26,342 bases of DNA, from NCBI GenBank assembly GCA_002309055.1, contig DBWO01000055.1, positions 1 to 26,342 of the forward strand. Reading direction: 5' to 3'. Shown piece by piece: positions 1 through 7,990 of this stretch. The stretch is from Ruminococcaceae bacterium UBA1236. GTDB lineage: Bacteria > Bacillota > Clostridia > Oscillospirales > Acutalibacteraceae. The notes under the pieces were generated by a model. It ran no database searches, was not told where the DNA came from, and saw only the letters and a program-made list of their open reading frames with translations. The position numbers and the translations under genes are program-made. Position 1 is the first letter of the stretch; the number at the start of each line of letters is the position of its first letter.

Positions 1-2021
1 TCTGCCGCTTCTTCAACTGCTTCTTCGGCTGCCTCTTCTGCGGCTTCTTCCTCTTCATACTCTTCCTCGGGAAGGAGAGCACGGATGGAAAGGCTTACGC
101 GCTTCTTATCATAATCGATAGCGGTAATCTTGCAGGTTACCTTCTCGCCGATTGAAAGCACCTCTTCGGGCTTGTTGATGCGGCGGTTTGCTATCTGTGA
201 AATATGAATAAGGCCGTCGATGCCGGGGATAACTCTTGCGAATGCGCCGAAGGTGGTGAGGTTAACGATTTCAGCCTCAACAATGCTGCCTTCGGGATAG
301 GTCTTCTTGAGAATCGCCCAGGGATTGTCCTCGTCTTTTCTGTAGCCGAGAGAAATCTTCTTGTTTTCGGGGTCAAGAGCCTTGATGTATACTTCAACTT
401 CCTGACCTACGGAGAATATCTCTGAAGGATGCTTGATTCTCTTCCAGCTCATCTCGGAAATGTGAACCATGCCGTCTACGCCGCCGATGTCAACAAAAGC
501 ACCGAAATTGGTGAGTGACTTAACTGTGCCGGTGTAAACCTTGCCCTCTTCCGCGCTTGCCCAGAAAGCTTCAGAAGCCGCCTTCTTCTTTTCGCTCAGT
601 ACGGAGCGAACGGAGCCGACTGCTCTCTTTCTTGCGGGGTCAACGTCGATAATGCGGAAGTTAACGGTCTTCTTTACGAGGTCTTCAAGGCTGTCATCCC
701 TGTGCTCGGTTGCGAGTGAAGCGGGAATGAATACGGTTGAGCCCTTGGTTGCTACAAGAACGCCGCCCTTGATAACGGCTGTAACCGTGCCTTCGAGAGT
801 TTCGCCGCTCTCTTTGGCTTCAACGATGTCGCCCCAGGACTTCTGAGCGTCTGCGCGCTTCTTTGAGAGAAGCATTGTGCCCTCTGCATCGTTGGTCTTC
901 ATTATGATGAGCTCGATGGTGTCGCCCACTTTAAGCTCTTCAGCGGGGTTTGCGTTGGGGTCAGCGGAGTATTCCTCGATGGGAACAAAACCTGCCTGTT
1001 TTCTGCCGATATCAACCTGGATCTCGGTGGGAGTGATTCCCATAACAGTGCCTGTGACCTTCTGATTGTTGTTCATATTTGCAAGTGATTGCTCAAGTAA
1101 ATTGGCAAAACTTTCATCATTAGCTGACAATGCTTCAGAAGGCACCTCCTCTACCTGGTTATTTGGGGTTTCAATGATTTCGGACATTGCTGTAAGTACC
1201 TCCTTAATTATTGAGCGCGGGGTTGACGCCCCGGCCGTAACGCCCACGAGGGCGTATGTGGAAAAATCTATAGTTTTGAGCTCTTCGGCTCTTTCCACCA
1301 GATAAGTGTCGCAATGCTGACTGCACACGTTTTTCAGCTTTACCGTGTTTGAGCTGTGCCTGCCGCCTATCACGATAACAGCGTCGCATTCAAGGGCGAT
1401 TTTCTCCGCCTCCTGCTGCCTTTCGCGTGTTGCACCGCATATTGTATCAAATATTTTCGCGTTTGTACAGTAAAATTTTATTATTTCTTTACTTTTTTTC
1501 CACTCGTTTTCCGAAAACGTGGTTTGAGACACCGCTATTATTCTTTTTTCGCATAATGAAGCGTTTTCTCCGAGCAGTTTTTTGAGCTCGTCACAGCTTT
1601 CGAAAATGTAAACATCGCCTTTGCAGTAACCCTTTATTCCGATTACCTCCGGATGATTGGGGTCGCCCGCGATGATAACGGGAGTATCTTTATCCGAATT
1701 GTCGCTGACGATGGAGTGGATTTTTTTGACAAAGGGGCATGTGGCATCGCACACATCCGACGCGTATTTTTCCGCGAGGGCGTAAACTTCGGGCGATACG
1801 CCGTGCGCCCTGATAATGACGGTTTCGTCGCTCTTTGCTTCTTCGGGGCTGTCGATTATTCCGACTCCCCTGCTTTCAAGGTCGCCCGTAACGGCTGTGT
1901 TGTGAATGAGGGGACCGAGCGTGCGGCATTTAACACCTCTGTCCGCAAGCTCATAGGCCTTGCTGACCGCTCTTTCAACGCCGAAACAGAAGCCGGCTTT
2001 TTCGGCAAGTATTACTCGCAA
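1..2021 (-). CDS. ispH-rpsA: Bifunctional IspH reductase / ribosomal protein S1-like fusion (3' end outside window)
   Basis: The N-terminal part is 4-hydroxy-3-methylbut-2-enyl diphosphate reductase, the last step of the MEP isoprenoid pathway, a cytosolic iron-sulfur enzyme. The cluster cysteines C12, C95 and C195 are present, as are H40, H73, H123, E125 and the S266-T-P motif. From about residue 320 four S1 RNA-binding domains follow, at roughly 320-390, 405-475, 495-565 and 580-650, then an Ala/Glu-rich acidic tail that runs off the edge. I read 673 codons with no stop. The start is TTG at 2021: it gives the family N-terminus (RVILAEKAGFCFGV) and has GGAGG 7 nt upstream. It overlaps the end of plsC by 10 bp. 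This fusion is known in Clostridia. An internal start at the junction is listed separately. Confidence 0.95.
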   Translation of the reverse strand, partial: MRVILAEKAGFCFGVERAVSKAYELADRGVKCRTLGPLIHNTAVTGDLESRGVGIIDSPEEAKSDETVIIRAHGVSPEVYALAEKYASDVCDATCPFVKKIHSIVSDNSDKDTPVIIAGDPNHPEVIGIKGYCKGDVYIFESCDELKKLLGENASLCEKRIIAVSQTTFSENEWKKSKEIIKFYCTNAKIFDTICGATRERQQEAEKIALECDAVIVIGGRHSSNTVKLKNVCSQHCDTYLVERAEELKTIDFSTYALVGVTAGASTPRSIIKEVLTAMSEIIETPNNQVEEVPSEALSANDESFANLLEQSLANMNNNQKVTGTVMGITPTEIQVDIGRKQAGFVPIEEYSADPNANPAEELKVGDTIELIIMKTNDAEGTMLLSKKRADAQKSWGDIVEAKESGETLEGTVTAVIKGGVLVATKGSTVFIPASLATEHRDDSLEDLVKKTVNFRIIDVDPARKRAVGSVRSVLSEKKKAASEAFWASAEEGKVYTGTVKSLTNFGAFVDIGGVDGMVHISEMSWKRIKHPSEIFSVGQEVEVYIKALDPENKKISLGYRKDEDNPWAILKKTYPEGSIVEAEIVNLTTFGAFARVIPGIDGLIHISQIANRRINKPEEVLSIGEKVTCKITAIDYDKKRVSLSIRALLPEEEYEEEEAAEEAAEEAVEEAA
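1185..1205 (-). promoter_or_regulatory. Internal ribosome binding site and ATG at the IspH/S1 junction
   Basis: On the minus strand AAGGAGGT occupies 1205-1198 and an in-frame ATG lies at 1187-1185, 10 nt further on. The ATG is codon 279, just after the last IspH motif and before the first S1 domain. Initiation here would give a free four-domain S1 protein of at least 395 residues, close to the size of stand-alone Firmicute S1 homologues such as B. subtilis YpfD. That it is used is inference. Confidence 0.5.
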
Positions 2022-2659
2022 TGGCCTTCCTCCCAGAGCTCGGTGATTTTTGCCATTATCATCTCTGTGCAGGCAATCTGCTCTTCACGGGTCGCGTTTT
2101 CGGAAAGACCGAGTTTTTCGTAAGGGATAAACTCGCCGTAGCGCACGGTATATTTTGAACGCCTTTTGAGGCCCTCATTATTGTAAAGAGAAACGGGAAG
2201 AACGCCGCATTTTGCCTGAGCGGCTATGTTTGCAACACCGCGCTTGCCCTTTCCGATTTTTCCGTTGCGTGACCTTGTACCCTCGGGAAAAATGCCGAGG
2301 ATGTATCCGTTTTTCGGTATTTCAACGGCGTGCTTCATTGCGGGCGAATCGGCTCCCGTTCTGTCAATGGGGAAACCGTTCACTCTTGTGAAAGCCCAGG
2401 CGACAATCGGATTGTTCCAGAGCTCTTTCTTTGCCATAAAGTGAAGCTGTCTGCCGTTTCTGATTCCGAGAGCAACAATCATCGGGTCTATAAGATGTAT
2501 GTGATTTGCGGCTATGATAAATCCGCCTTCATCGGGGATATTCTCCGAGCCGATATATCTTATCTTAAAGCGGAGAAAATTTATGAACCTGCCCAGAGGG
2601 GAAAGAATCTTATATAATCTGCCCTCTTTTACGGGCTTTGAGAAATCATATTTGCTCAT
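2012..2659 (-). CDS. plsC: 1-acyl-sn-glycerol-3-phosphate acyltransferase (PlsC family)
   Basis: It acylates lysophosphatidic acid to phosphatidic acid at the membrane in phospholipid synthesis. The 215-residue protein has the acyltransferase box H53-x4-D58 (NHIHLID) and the glycerol-phosphate binding motif FPEGTRS at 124-130, followed by the usual GVANIA segment. Residues 43-51 and 112-123 are hydrophobic and there is no clear multi-span membrane region, as is normal for short PlsC proteins. The ATG overlaps the cmk stop by 4 bp and its own stop overlaps the ispH start, so translation is probably coupled. The position between cmk and ispH is a recurring arrangement in Clostridia. The acyl donor (acyl-ACP or acyl-CoA) cannot be read from sequence. 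Confidence 0.92.
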   Translation of the reverse strand: MSKYDFSKPVKEGRLYKILSPLGRFINFLRFKIRYIGSENIPDEGGFIIAANHIHLIDPMIVALGIRNGRQLHFMAKKELWNNPIVAWAFTRVNGFPIDRTGADSPAMKHAVEIPKNGYILGIFPEGTRSRNGKIGKGKRGVANIAAQAKCGVLPVSLYNNEGLKRRSKYTVRYGEFIPYEKLGLSENATREEQIACTEMIMAKITELWEEGHCE

Positions 2660-3330
2660 TGGATTTTCTCCTTTATTATTTCGATAACTTTCTCAACGGA
2701 GGCTTCAAGGTCAAGCCCGCCGTTGTCAAGATAAACGCTGTCCTCAGCAGGTTTAAGCGGCGCTGTCTCCCTGTGGGAATCGTTATAATCTCTCTGAATA
2801 AGCTCCTCGAGCACGTCTTTATATTCAACATTGCTGCCCTTAGCGATAAGCTCGTCGTACCTTCTCTTTGCTCTCACCTCGGGGGCTGCCGTGAGGAAAA
2901 TTTTGACTTTGGCGTCGGGAAGAACTACCGTGCCTATATCCCTGCCGTCCATAATGCAGTCGTTTGCCTTAGCTATATCTCTCTGAAGGTCAAAGAGAAA
3001 CGCTCTGACCGCGGGAATGGCGGAAACGTTTGACGCCGCCATTGACGCCTCGGGAGTCCTGATAAGAGAAGAAACATTTTCGCCGTTAAGGAGCACCTGC
3101 TGCTGAGAGTCAACAAACGCGAGCTCAACGGTGATGCCCTTAAGGCTCTCTTCAACCGCGGCGGCATCGGTGGTGTCTATGCCGTGATTGAGGGCGTTAA
3201 GGCCGACCGCTCTGTAGAGAGCGCCCGTGTCAACATAAATATATCCGAGCTTTGCCGCCGCCGCTTTCGCGACAGTGCTTTTGCCTGCGCCGGCGGGGCC
3301 GTCGATTGCAACATTAACTGTCATTGTCAT
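2656..3330 (-). CDS. cmk: Cytidylate kinase
   Basis: It phosphorylates CMP and dCMP with ATP in cytosolic pyrimidine nucleotide salvage. The 224-residue length is typical. Visible motifs are the P-loop GPAGAGKST (11-19), the DTGALYR segment (34-40), the CMP-binding and core motif DGRDIGTVV (128-136) and the C-terminal RDYNDSHRE...PLKPAEDSVYLD region (about 180-202). The ATG at 3330 has AAGGAGA just upstream; a second in-frame ATG two codons later could also serve. It overlaps the upstream flavoprotein gene by 4 bp and plsC by 4 bp, so it is an internal cistron of the operon. Confidence 0.96.
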   Translation of the reverse strand: MTMTVNVAIDGPAGAGKSTVAKAAAAKLGYIYVDTGALYRAVGLNALNHGIDTTDAAAVEESLKGITVELAFVDSQQQVLLNGENVSSLIRTPEASMAASNVSAIPAVRAFLFDLQRDIAKANDCIMDGRDIGTVVLPDAKVKIFLTAAPEVRAKRRYDELIAKGSNVEYKDVLEELIQRDYNDSHRETAPLKPAEDSVYLDNGGLDLEASVEKVIEIIKEKIQ

Positions 3331-4568
3331 TTCTCCTTTGCGCTGCTTATTCCCGCGAGTCTGCCCGTTGAAAAGGCAATCTGCAGGTTATAGCCGCCGG
3401 TGTAAGCGTCCACGTCGCAGACCTCACCGGCAAAATAAAGGCCTTTGACCTTAAGTGATTCCATTGTTGACGGGCTTATCTCCCTGACATTCACTCCGCC
3501 GCGCGTGATTATCGCTTCCTCGACGGGTCTGAATGCCGTGACGGTAAGATTGAGCCCTTTAAGCAGAGATACAAGCTTCTGCCTCTGCTCCCTTGTGACC
3601 TGATTCACCTTGAGGCTCATCGGTATTCCGCTGAGTTTCACGATGACGGGCACGAGTTTTTTGGGAAGTAATGAATTGAGCGAATTTATGAAATTCCTGT
3701 TGAGATTATCCGAAAAATCCCTGAGTATTCTCGCGTCAAGCTGCTCGGCTGTGAGAGCAGGTTTAAGGTCAAGCGTTATAATATATCTGCCGCTTTTCAT
3801 ATCTCTCATATGAGCGCTCGCCGAAAGAATCATCGGACCCGAAACGCCGAAATGAGTGAAGAGCATTTCGCCGAAATCCTCATATATGACCTTTTGCTTT
3901 TCGGTGTCGGTTACTTTAATCGCCGTGTTTCTAAGGGAGAGACCCATAAGGTCGGTACAGAAACCCTCGTGTATTTCGAGAGGCACAAGAGACGGCACGG
4001 GGTCTTTGACCGTGTGGCCCGCCTGTTTCGCGAGAATATATCCGTCACCGGTTGAGCCGGTGCCGGGGTATGAACATCCGCCCGTGGCGATTATAACTTT
4101 CGGGGCAAAATATTTTTCACCGGTATAAGTGACAACACCTTTTACACAGCCGCCCTCAATTATGAGCTCTCTGACCCTGCCGGAAACAGTTTCGGATTTT
4201 TCTTTCGCGAAAGCGGAAAGGCAATCCACTATATCGGACGCCTTGTCGGAAACAGGAAAAACTCTCTGCCCTCTTTCGGTTTTGAGAGGCACTCCCCTGC
4301 TCTCGAAGAATTCCATCACGTCGTGAGGCATATACTTTGAGAAGGCGCTGTAAAGAAACCTTCCGTTTTCGGGCACAGCGGCAATAAGCTCGTCAACCGT
4401 ATCGCGGTCGCTTGTGAGGTTGCACCTGCCCTTACCTGTTATCATCAGCTTTCTGCCGGGCTTTTCATTTCTCTCAATAAGCAAAACCTTTTTGCCGGTT
4501 TCACCCGCAAAGCCCGCGGCTGTCATGCCCGCGGCGCCCGCGCCGACAACAATAATATCGGCGTTCAA
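3327..4568 (-). CDS. HI0933/YhiN-type NAD(P)/FAD-dependent oxidoreductase
   Basis: This is a 413-residue flavoprotein of the HI0933 (YhiN, BaiN-like) family. The N-terminus carries the FAD dinucleotide-binding motif G9-A-G-A-A-G14, then the family signature PGRKLMITGKGRCNLT (37-52). Near the C-terminus is the second FAD motif region GLYFAGEVCDVDAYTGGYNLQ. The physiological substrate is not certain in most bacteria, and the sequence does not settle it. The start is TTG at 4568, with GGAGG upstream and a 4-bp overlap (TTGA) with the rpiR stop. The pairing with cmk is conserved in Clostridia and may reflect only shared housekeeping expression. Confidence 0.88.
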   Translation of the reverse strand: MNADIIVVGAGAAGMTAAGFAGETGKKVLLIERNEKPGRKLMITGKGRCNLTSDRDTVDELIAAVPENGRFLYSAFSKYMPHDVMEFFESRGVPLKTERGQRVFPVSDKASDIVDCLSAFAKEKSETVSGRVRELIIEGGCVKGVVTYTGEKYFAPKVIIATGGCSYPGTGSTGDGYILAKQAGHTVKDPVPSLVPLEIHEGFCTDLMGLSLRNTAIKVTDTEKQKVIYEDFGEMLFTHFGVSGPMILSASAHMRDMKSGRYIITLDLKPALTAEQLDARILRDFSDNLNRNFINSLNSLLPKKLVPVIVKLSGIPMSLKVNQVTREQRQKLVSLLKGLNLTVTAFRPVEEAIITRGGVNVREISPSTMESLKVKGLYFAGEVCDVDAYTGGYNLQIAFSTGRLAGISSAKEK

Positions 4569-5431
4569 TGCTTTTCCTCCCCGGTGATGCTGTAAACGTT
4601 GTATTCATCCCAAAGACGCTCAAGGTCCTCAAACCTCGCGTGCACTTCGTCTTTCTTTTCACGCGATGCCGCGGCAATGAGAGCGTTGATAAGGCTCAGC
4701 GGAGCAACGAGGGAATCGACAAAAGAAACCATGCTGCTCGGAGCGACAAGCAGATGAGTCGCGTATTTTGCAATGGGTGAAAGCTCGCCGTCGGTGATTG
4801 AAATGATTTTCGCGCCTCTGCTGCGGGCAAACTTAAGGGCGTTTATGGTCCTGTTTGAATACCTCGGGAATGATACTGCAATGCACAGGTCATCCTGAGT
4901 GATATGAAACATCTGCTCAAACATCTCGCTTGAGGCGGAGGTGTTGACAAGCACAACGTCATAGATATAGCTCATGTAAAACGCGGCAAAACCCGCGAGC
5001 GATGACGAGGAGCGAACGCCGAGAATATAAATCTTTTTGGCGCTGTTTATGGCTTTGACACTGCCCGCAAAATCCTCACGGGAAATGCTGTCTCTCATCT
5101 TTTTTATCATCTCGATGTCACGGGCAAAGGCGTTCTCGAGAATATCGCCGTCATCTATACCGGAGGCGACATCCATTCGCTGAACGCTCGTGAGACGGGA
5201 TTTGACGGTTTCCTGCAGGTTTTTCTGAAAATCGGGATAACCGTCAAAGCCGATACGGGAGGCAAAACGCACAACGGTGCTCTCGCTCACACCCGTCACC
5301 TTGCCGAGGTCCGCCGCGGTCATGAAGGAGGCCTTCTCATAGTTCTGAACTATGTAGTCGGCGATTTTCTTCTGACCCTTTGACAGAGACGAATAATATA
5401 TATCAATTTTGTCCTGAATGTTATCGGGCAT
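4565..5431 (-). CDS. MurR/RpiR-family transcriptional regulator
   Basis: The 288-residue protein has an N-terminal RpiR-type helix-turn-helix (about 37-60, ADLGKVTGVSESTVVRFA) and a C-terminal SIS sugar-phosphate-binding domain (about 127-250) with GVRSSSS at 138-144 and SFPRYSNRT at 187-195. Members of this family sense phosphorylated sugars or amino sugars and control their catabolism. It is the first cistron of the minus-strand operon and is divergent from the GH95 fucosidase, which makes that gene the obvious target. The ATG at 5431 has AGGAG upstream. The effector is unknown. It is unusual that such a regulator heads an operon of essential genes. Confidence 0.9.
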   Translation of the reverse strand: MPDNIQDKIDIYYSSLSKGQKKIADYIVQNYEKASFMTAADLGKVTGVSESTVVRFASRIGFDGYPDFQKNLQETVKSRLTSVQRMDVASGIDDGDILENAFARDIEMIKKMRDSISREDFAGSVKAINSAKKIYILGVRSSSSLAGFAAFYMSYIYDVVLVNTSASSEMFEQMFHITQDDLCIAVSFPRYSNRTINALKFARSRGAKIISITDGELSPIAKYATHLLVAPSSMVSFVDSLVAPLSLINALIAAASREKKDEVHARFEDLERLWDEYNVYSITGEEKH

Positions 5432-5486
5432 AATTACTCCTAAAATTTCTAAAATAAAAATATTAATATAAATATGCTGTTAGAAA

Positions 5487-5515
5487 AGTGTACATCAAAA
5501 ATGAAAGAATTGCAA
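5487..5515 (-). promoter_or_regulatory. Promoter of the rpiR-cmk-plsC-ispH operon
   Basis: On the minus strand TTGCAA (5515-5510) is followed after 17 nt by TACACT (5492-5487), about 55 nt before the rpiR ATG. The surroundings are AT-rich. It is a moderate match to sigma-A consensus. Confidence 0.6.
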
Positions 5516-5519
5516 GAGC

Positions 5520-5541
5520 AAAATGCAAAAATCGGCATTTT
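5520..5541. promoter_or_regulatory. Candidate operator between rpiR and the fucosidase gene
   Basis: A perfect inverted repeat AAAATGC-N8-GCATTTT lies between the two divergent promoters. Its size and location fit a dimeric regulator site, most simply RpiR itself. Binding is inferred. Confidence 0.4.
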
Positions 5542-5580
5542 TGTTAAGAGAAAAAAGGGAATTTTGCAAGATAAATTTCA

Positions 5581-5609
5581 TTGACTGAATTAAACGGGAG
5601 TTATATAAT
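5581..5609 (+). promoter_or_regulatory. Promoter of the GH95 gene
   Basis: TTGACT (5581-5586), a 17-nt spacer and a consensus TATAAT (5604-5609) lie 32 nt before the fucosidase ATG. Confidence 0.75.
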
Positions 5610-5641
5610 TAACTTAAACCAAATGAAACGGGGGCAGAAAA

Positions 5642-7903
5642 ATGAAAAACGATTCACGCCTTTACTACACCTCTCCCGCAAAAGCCTGGACCCAGGCGCT
5701 GCCGGTAGGAAACGGGCACCTGGGCGCCATGATTTACGGCGGAGTAAAAAGAGAAATCATCTCGCTCAATCACGATGAGCTATGGACCGGAAAACCCAAA
5801 GACACCGTGAGAAAGGGCGCGCCGAAATCCTTTGAAAAAGCGAGAAAACTCGCTCTCGCCGGGAAATTCCACGAGGCGCAGAAAGAGATTGAAACAAACT
5901 TTGAAAGCACCTGGAGCCAGGCGTATCTGCCTCTGGGAGACCTTGTTATTGACTTTGAGATTAAGGGCAGAGCGGCGGCGTATGAGAGATACCTTGACCT
6001 CGAAAAAGCCGAGGCGGGCGTTAAATTCAAAATCGGAGACAAGGCGTATTCAAGAGAGTGCTTCGCGAGCTACCCCGACAATCTTATCTGCCTGAGATTC
6101 AAGTTCGGAAAGAAGACGGATTTCACTCTCGGCTTCACCTCTCCCCTTCGCTCAAATTCTTTCGTACGCGACAATCTGCTGATAATTGACGGCGAATGTC
6201 ACGGCGAAAACGTGATTGACAACCGCTGCCCTGTAAAGACATATTTTGACGACGCGAAGAACAGGGGCATCCATTTCAGGGGCGCCGTAAAAGTGATAAC
6301 AGACGGCGAAACCGATGATATTGAAAACAGGATGACCGTTAAGGGCGCGAGCTACGCATACCTTTTCTTCTCCTGCGTTACAAGCTTCAACGGATTTGAG
6401 AAACATCCTTACCTTGAAGGCAAAGAATACAAAAAAGCCTGCCTTGACATTCTCGGGAAGGCGGACGATTACGAGGAAATCAGGAAACGCGCGCTCGAGG
6501 ATTACAAGAGCATTTACGACAGAGTAAAATTGAAGATTTCCGGCAAAAGTAAAGACCTGCCGACCGACAGGCGCCTTGTCGCATTCAAAAAGGACAGAGA
6601 CGATACCGGCCTTATTACGCTCGTTTATAACTACGGCAGATACCTCGCGATATCATCCTCAAGGCCCGGCACACAGCCCGGCAACCTGCAGGGAATTTGG
6701 AGCAACCGCCTTGACGCTCCGTGGAACGCAAACTACACGGTGAACATAAACACCGAGATGAACTACTGGCCTGTGCTTGCGGCGAATATGACAGAACTTG
6801 ACGAGCCCCTCGTTAAAATGATAAAAGAACTCTCCGTTACAGGTGCGAAAGCGGCCGCCGGTCAGTACGGAGCGAAGGGCTGGGTTTCGCATCACAATGT
6901 TGATTTGTGGCGCCTTGCGACACCGGTGAACGGAAGCTCCTGCTGGGCATTCTGGCACGGCTCATCCGGCTGGCTGTGCAGGCATCTCTACGAGCATTAC
7001 GAATACACGCTCGATAAAGAATTTCTCAAAAATACAGCCTATCCGATTATGAAAGGCGCTGCCGAGTTTTACCTTGATATAATGACGGAGCAGGACAGCA
7101 AAAAGTTCCTCTGCCCCGGCACATCACCCGAAAATGACTTTGAGTATGAAGGAAAAGACTGCTGTGTGGGGAAATACACAACAATGTCAATGAGCATATG
7201 CCGCGACCTTTTCGGGAACCTTATCAAGGCGAGCAAGATTCTCAGAATTGACGAAGATTTTGCCACGAAACTGAAAGAGACAATGGATGCCTTCCCCGAT
7301 TTTGCAACCGGAAGCGAGGGGCAGCTGCTTGAGTTTGACGGCGACTACCCCGAAACGGAAATCCATCACAGGCACTGCTCTCACCTCTATGCTCTGCACC
7401 CCGCGAATATTATAACGCCGGACGGCACACCCGGGCTTGCGAAGGCCTGCATCAAAACGCTTGAGCGCAGAGGAGACGCCGGCACGGGATGGTCTCTCGG
7501 CTGGAAGATAAACTTCTGGGCAAGGCTGTTTGACGGCAATCACGCGCTGAAGCTGATTGAAATGCAGTTAAGACCCGTGAAGAGCGTGGGAATCAACTAC
7601 GGCAGAGGCGGCGGCACATACGAAAACCTGTTTGACGCGCATCCGCCATTCCAGATTGACGGCAACTTCGGCTTTGTAAGCGGAATTACCGAAATGCTTC
7701 TTCAGAGCCGCGACGGCAGAATATATCTGCTGCCCGCGCTTCCCGGAAAATGGAAAAGCGGCAGTGTGAAAGGCCTTAAAGCAAAAGGAAATGTGACCGT
7801 TGACATTGAGTGGAAAAACGGAAAAGTCACAAATTACAGCCTGAGCGGAAAGGGCAAATTCACCGTTATCGCAAACGGTAAAGAAGAAACCGTAAAACTG
7901 TAA
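5642..7903 (+). CDS. GH95-family alpha-L-fucosidase, cytoplasmic
   Basis: The 753-residue protein matches glycoside hydrolase family 95 across its length, a family best known for inverting 1,2-alpha-L-fucosidases. The N-terminal beta domain begins with the typical PVGNGHLGAMIYGG (21-34). The catalytic (alpha/alpha)6 region shows VNIN-TEMNYWP (367-377), SPEN with the likely general acid E497, HHRHCSHLYALHP (575-587) and FQIDGNFG (670-677) with D673 as the likely base-side residue. There is no signal peptide, so it probably acts on short fucosides imported into the cell. It is divergent from an RpiR regulator, has its own promoter and ends in a hairpin terminator. No transporter or fucose-catabolism gene adjoins it. 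Activity on alpha-L-galactosides, seen in some GH95 members, cannot be excluded. Confidence 0.9.
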   Translation: MKNDSRLYYTSPAKAWTQALPVGNGHLGAMIYGGVKREIISLNHDELWTGKPKDTVRKGAPKSFEKARKLALAGKFHEAQKEIETNFESTWSQAYLPLGDLVIDFEIKGRAAAYERYLDLEKAEAGVKFKIGDKAYSRECFASYPDNLICLRFKFGKKTDFTLGFTSPLRSNSFVRDNLLIIDGECHGENVIDNRCPVKTYFDDAKNRGIHFRGAVKVITDGETDDIENRMTVKGASYAYLFFSCVTSFNGFEKHPYLEGKEYKKACLDILGKADDYEEIRKRALEDYKSIYDRVKLKISGKSKDLPTDRRLVAFKKDRDDTGLITLVYNYGRYLAISSSRPGTQPGNLQGIWSNRLDAPWNANYTVNINTEMNYWPVLAANMTELDEPLVKMIKELSVTGAKAAAGQYGAKGWVSHHNVDLWRLATPVNGSSCWAFWHGSSGWLCRHLYEHYEYTLDKEFLKNTAYPIMKGAAEFYLDIMTEQDSKKFLCPGTSPENDFEYEGKDCCVGKYTTMSMSICRDLFGNLIKASKILRIDEDFATKLKETMDAFPDFATGSEGQLLEFDGDYPETEIHHRHCSHLYALHPANIITPDGTPGLAKACIKTLERRGDAGTGWSLGWKINFWARLFDGNHALKLIEMQLRPVKSVGINYGRGGGTYENLFDAHPPFQIDGNFGFVSGITEMLLQSRDGRIYLLPALPGKWKSGSVKGLKAKGNVTVDIEWKNGKVTNYSLSGKGKFTVIANGKEETVKL

Positions 7904-7917
7904 ACAAAGTATAAAAT

Positions 7918-7956
7918 ACGGGAGTGAATCAAATCCGGTTCACTCCCGTTTTATTT
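7918..7956. terminator. Rho-independent terminator shared by convergent genes
   Basis: An 11-bp perfect stem (7918-7928 with 7939-7949) has a 10-nt loop and is followed by TTTTATTT on the plus strand. On the minus strand the same stem is followed by ATTTTATA, so it may also stop transcription from the 931-residue protein gene. Confidence 0.85.
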
Positions 7957-7990
7957 ATAGTAATTTCATCTTAAATGCGAAAGCCGAAGA

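Noticed and set aside
1653..2123. Plus-strand 156-codon open frame opposite ispH
   Set aside because: It is antisense to well-conserved IspH motifs, has no recognisable domain or ribosome site, and reflects the codon bias of the real gene.
5581..5778. Short TTG-initiated frame overlapping the start of the fucosidase
   Set aside because: The TTG is the -35 box of the promoter, and the frame then overlaps the GH95 N-terminus out of phase.
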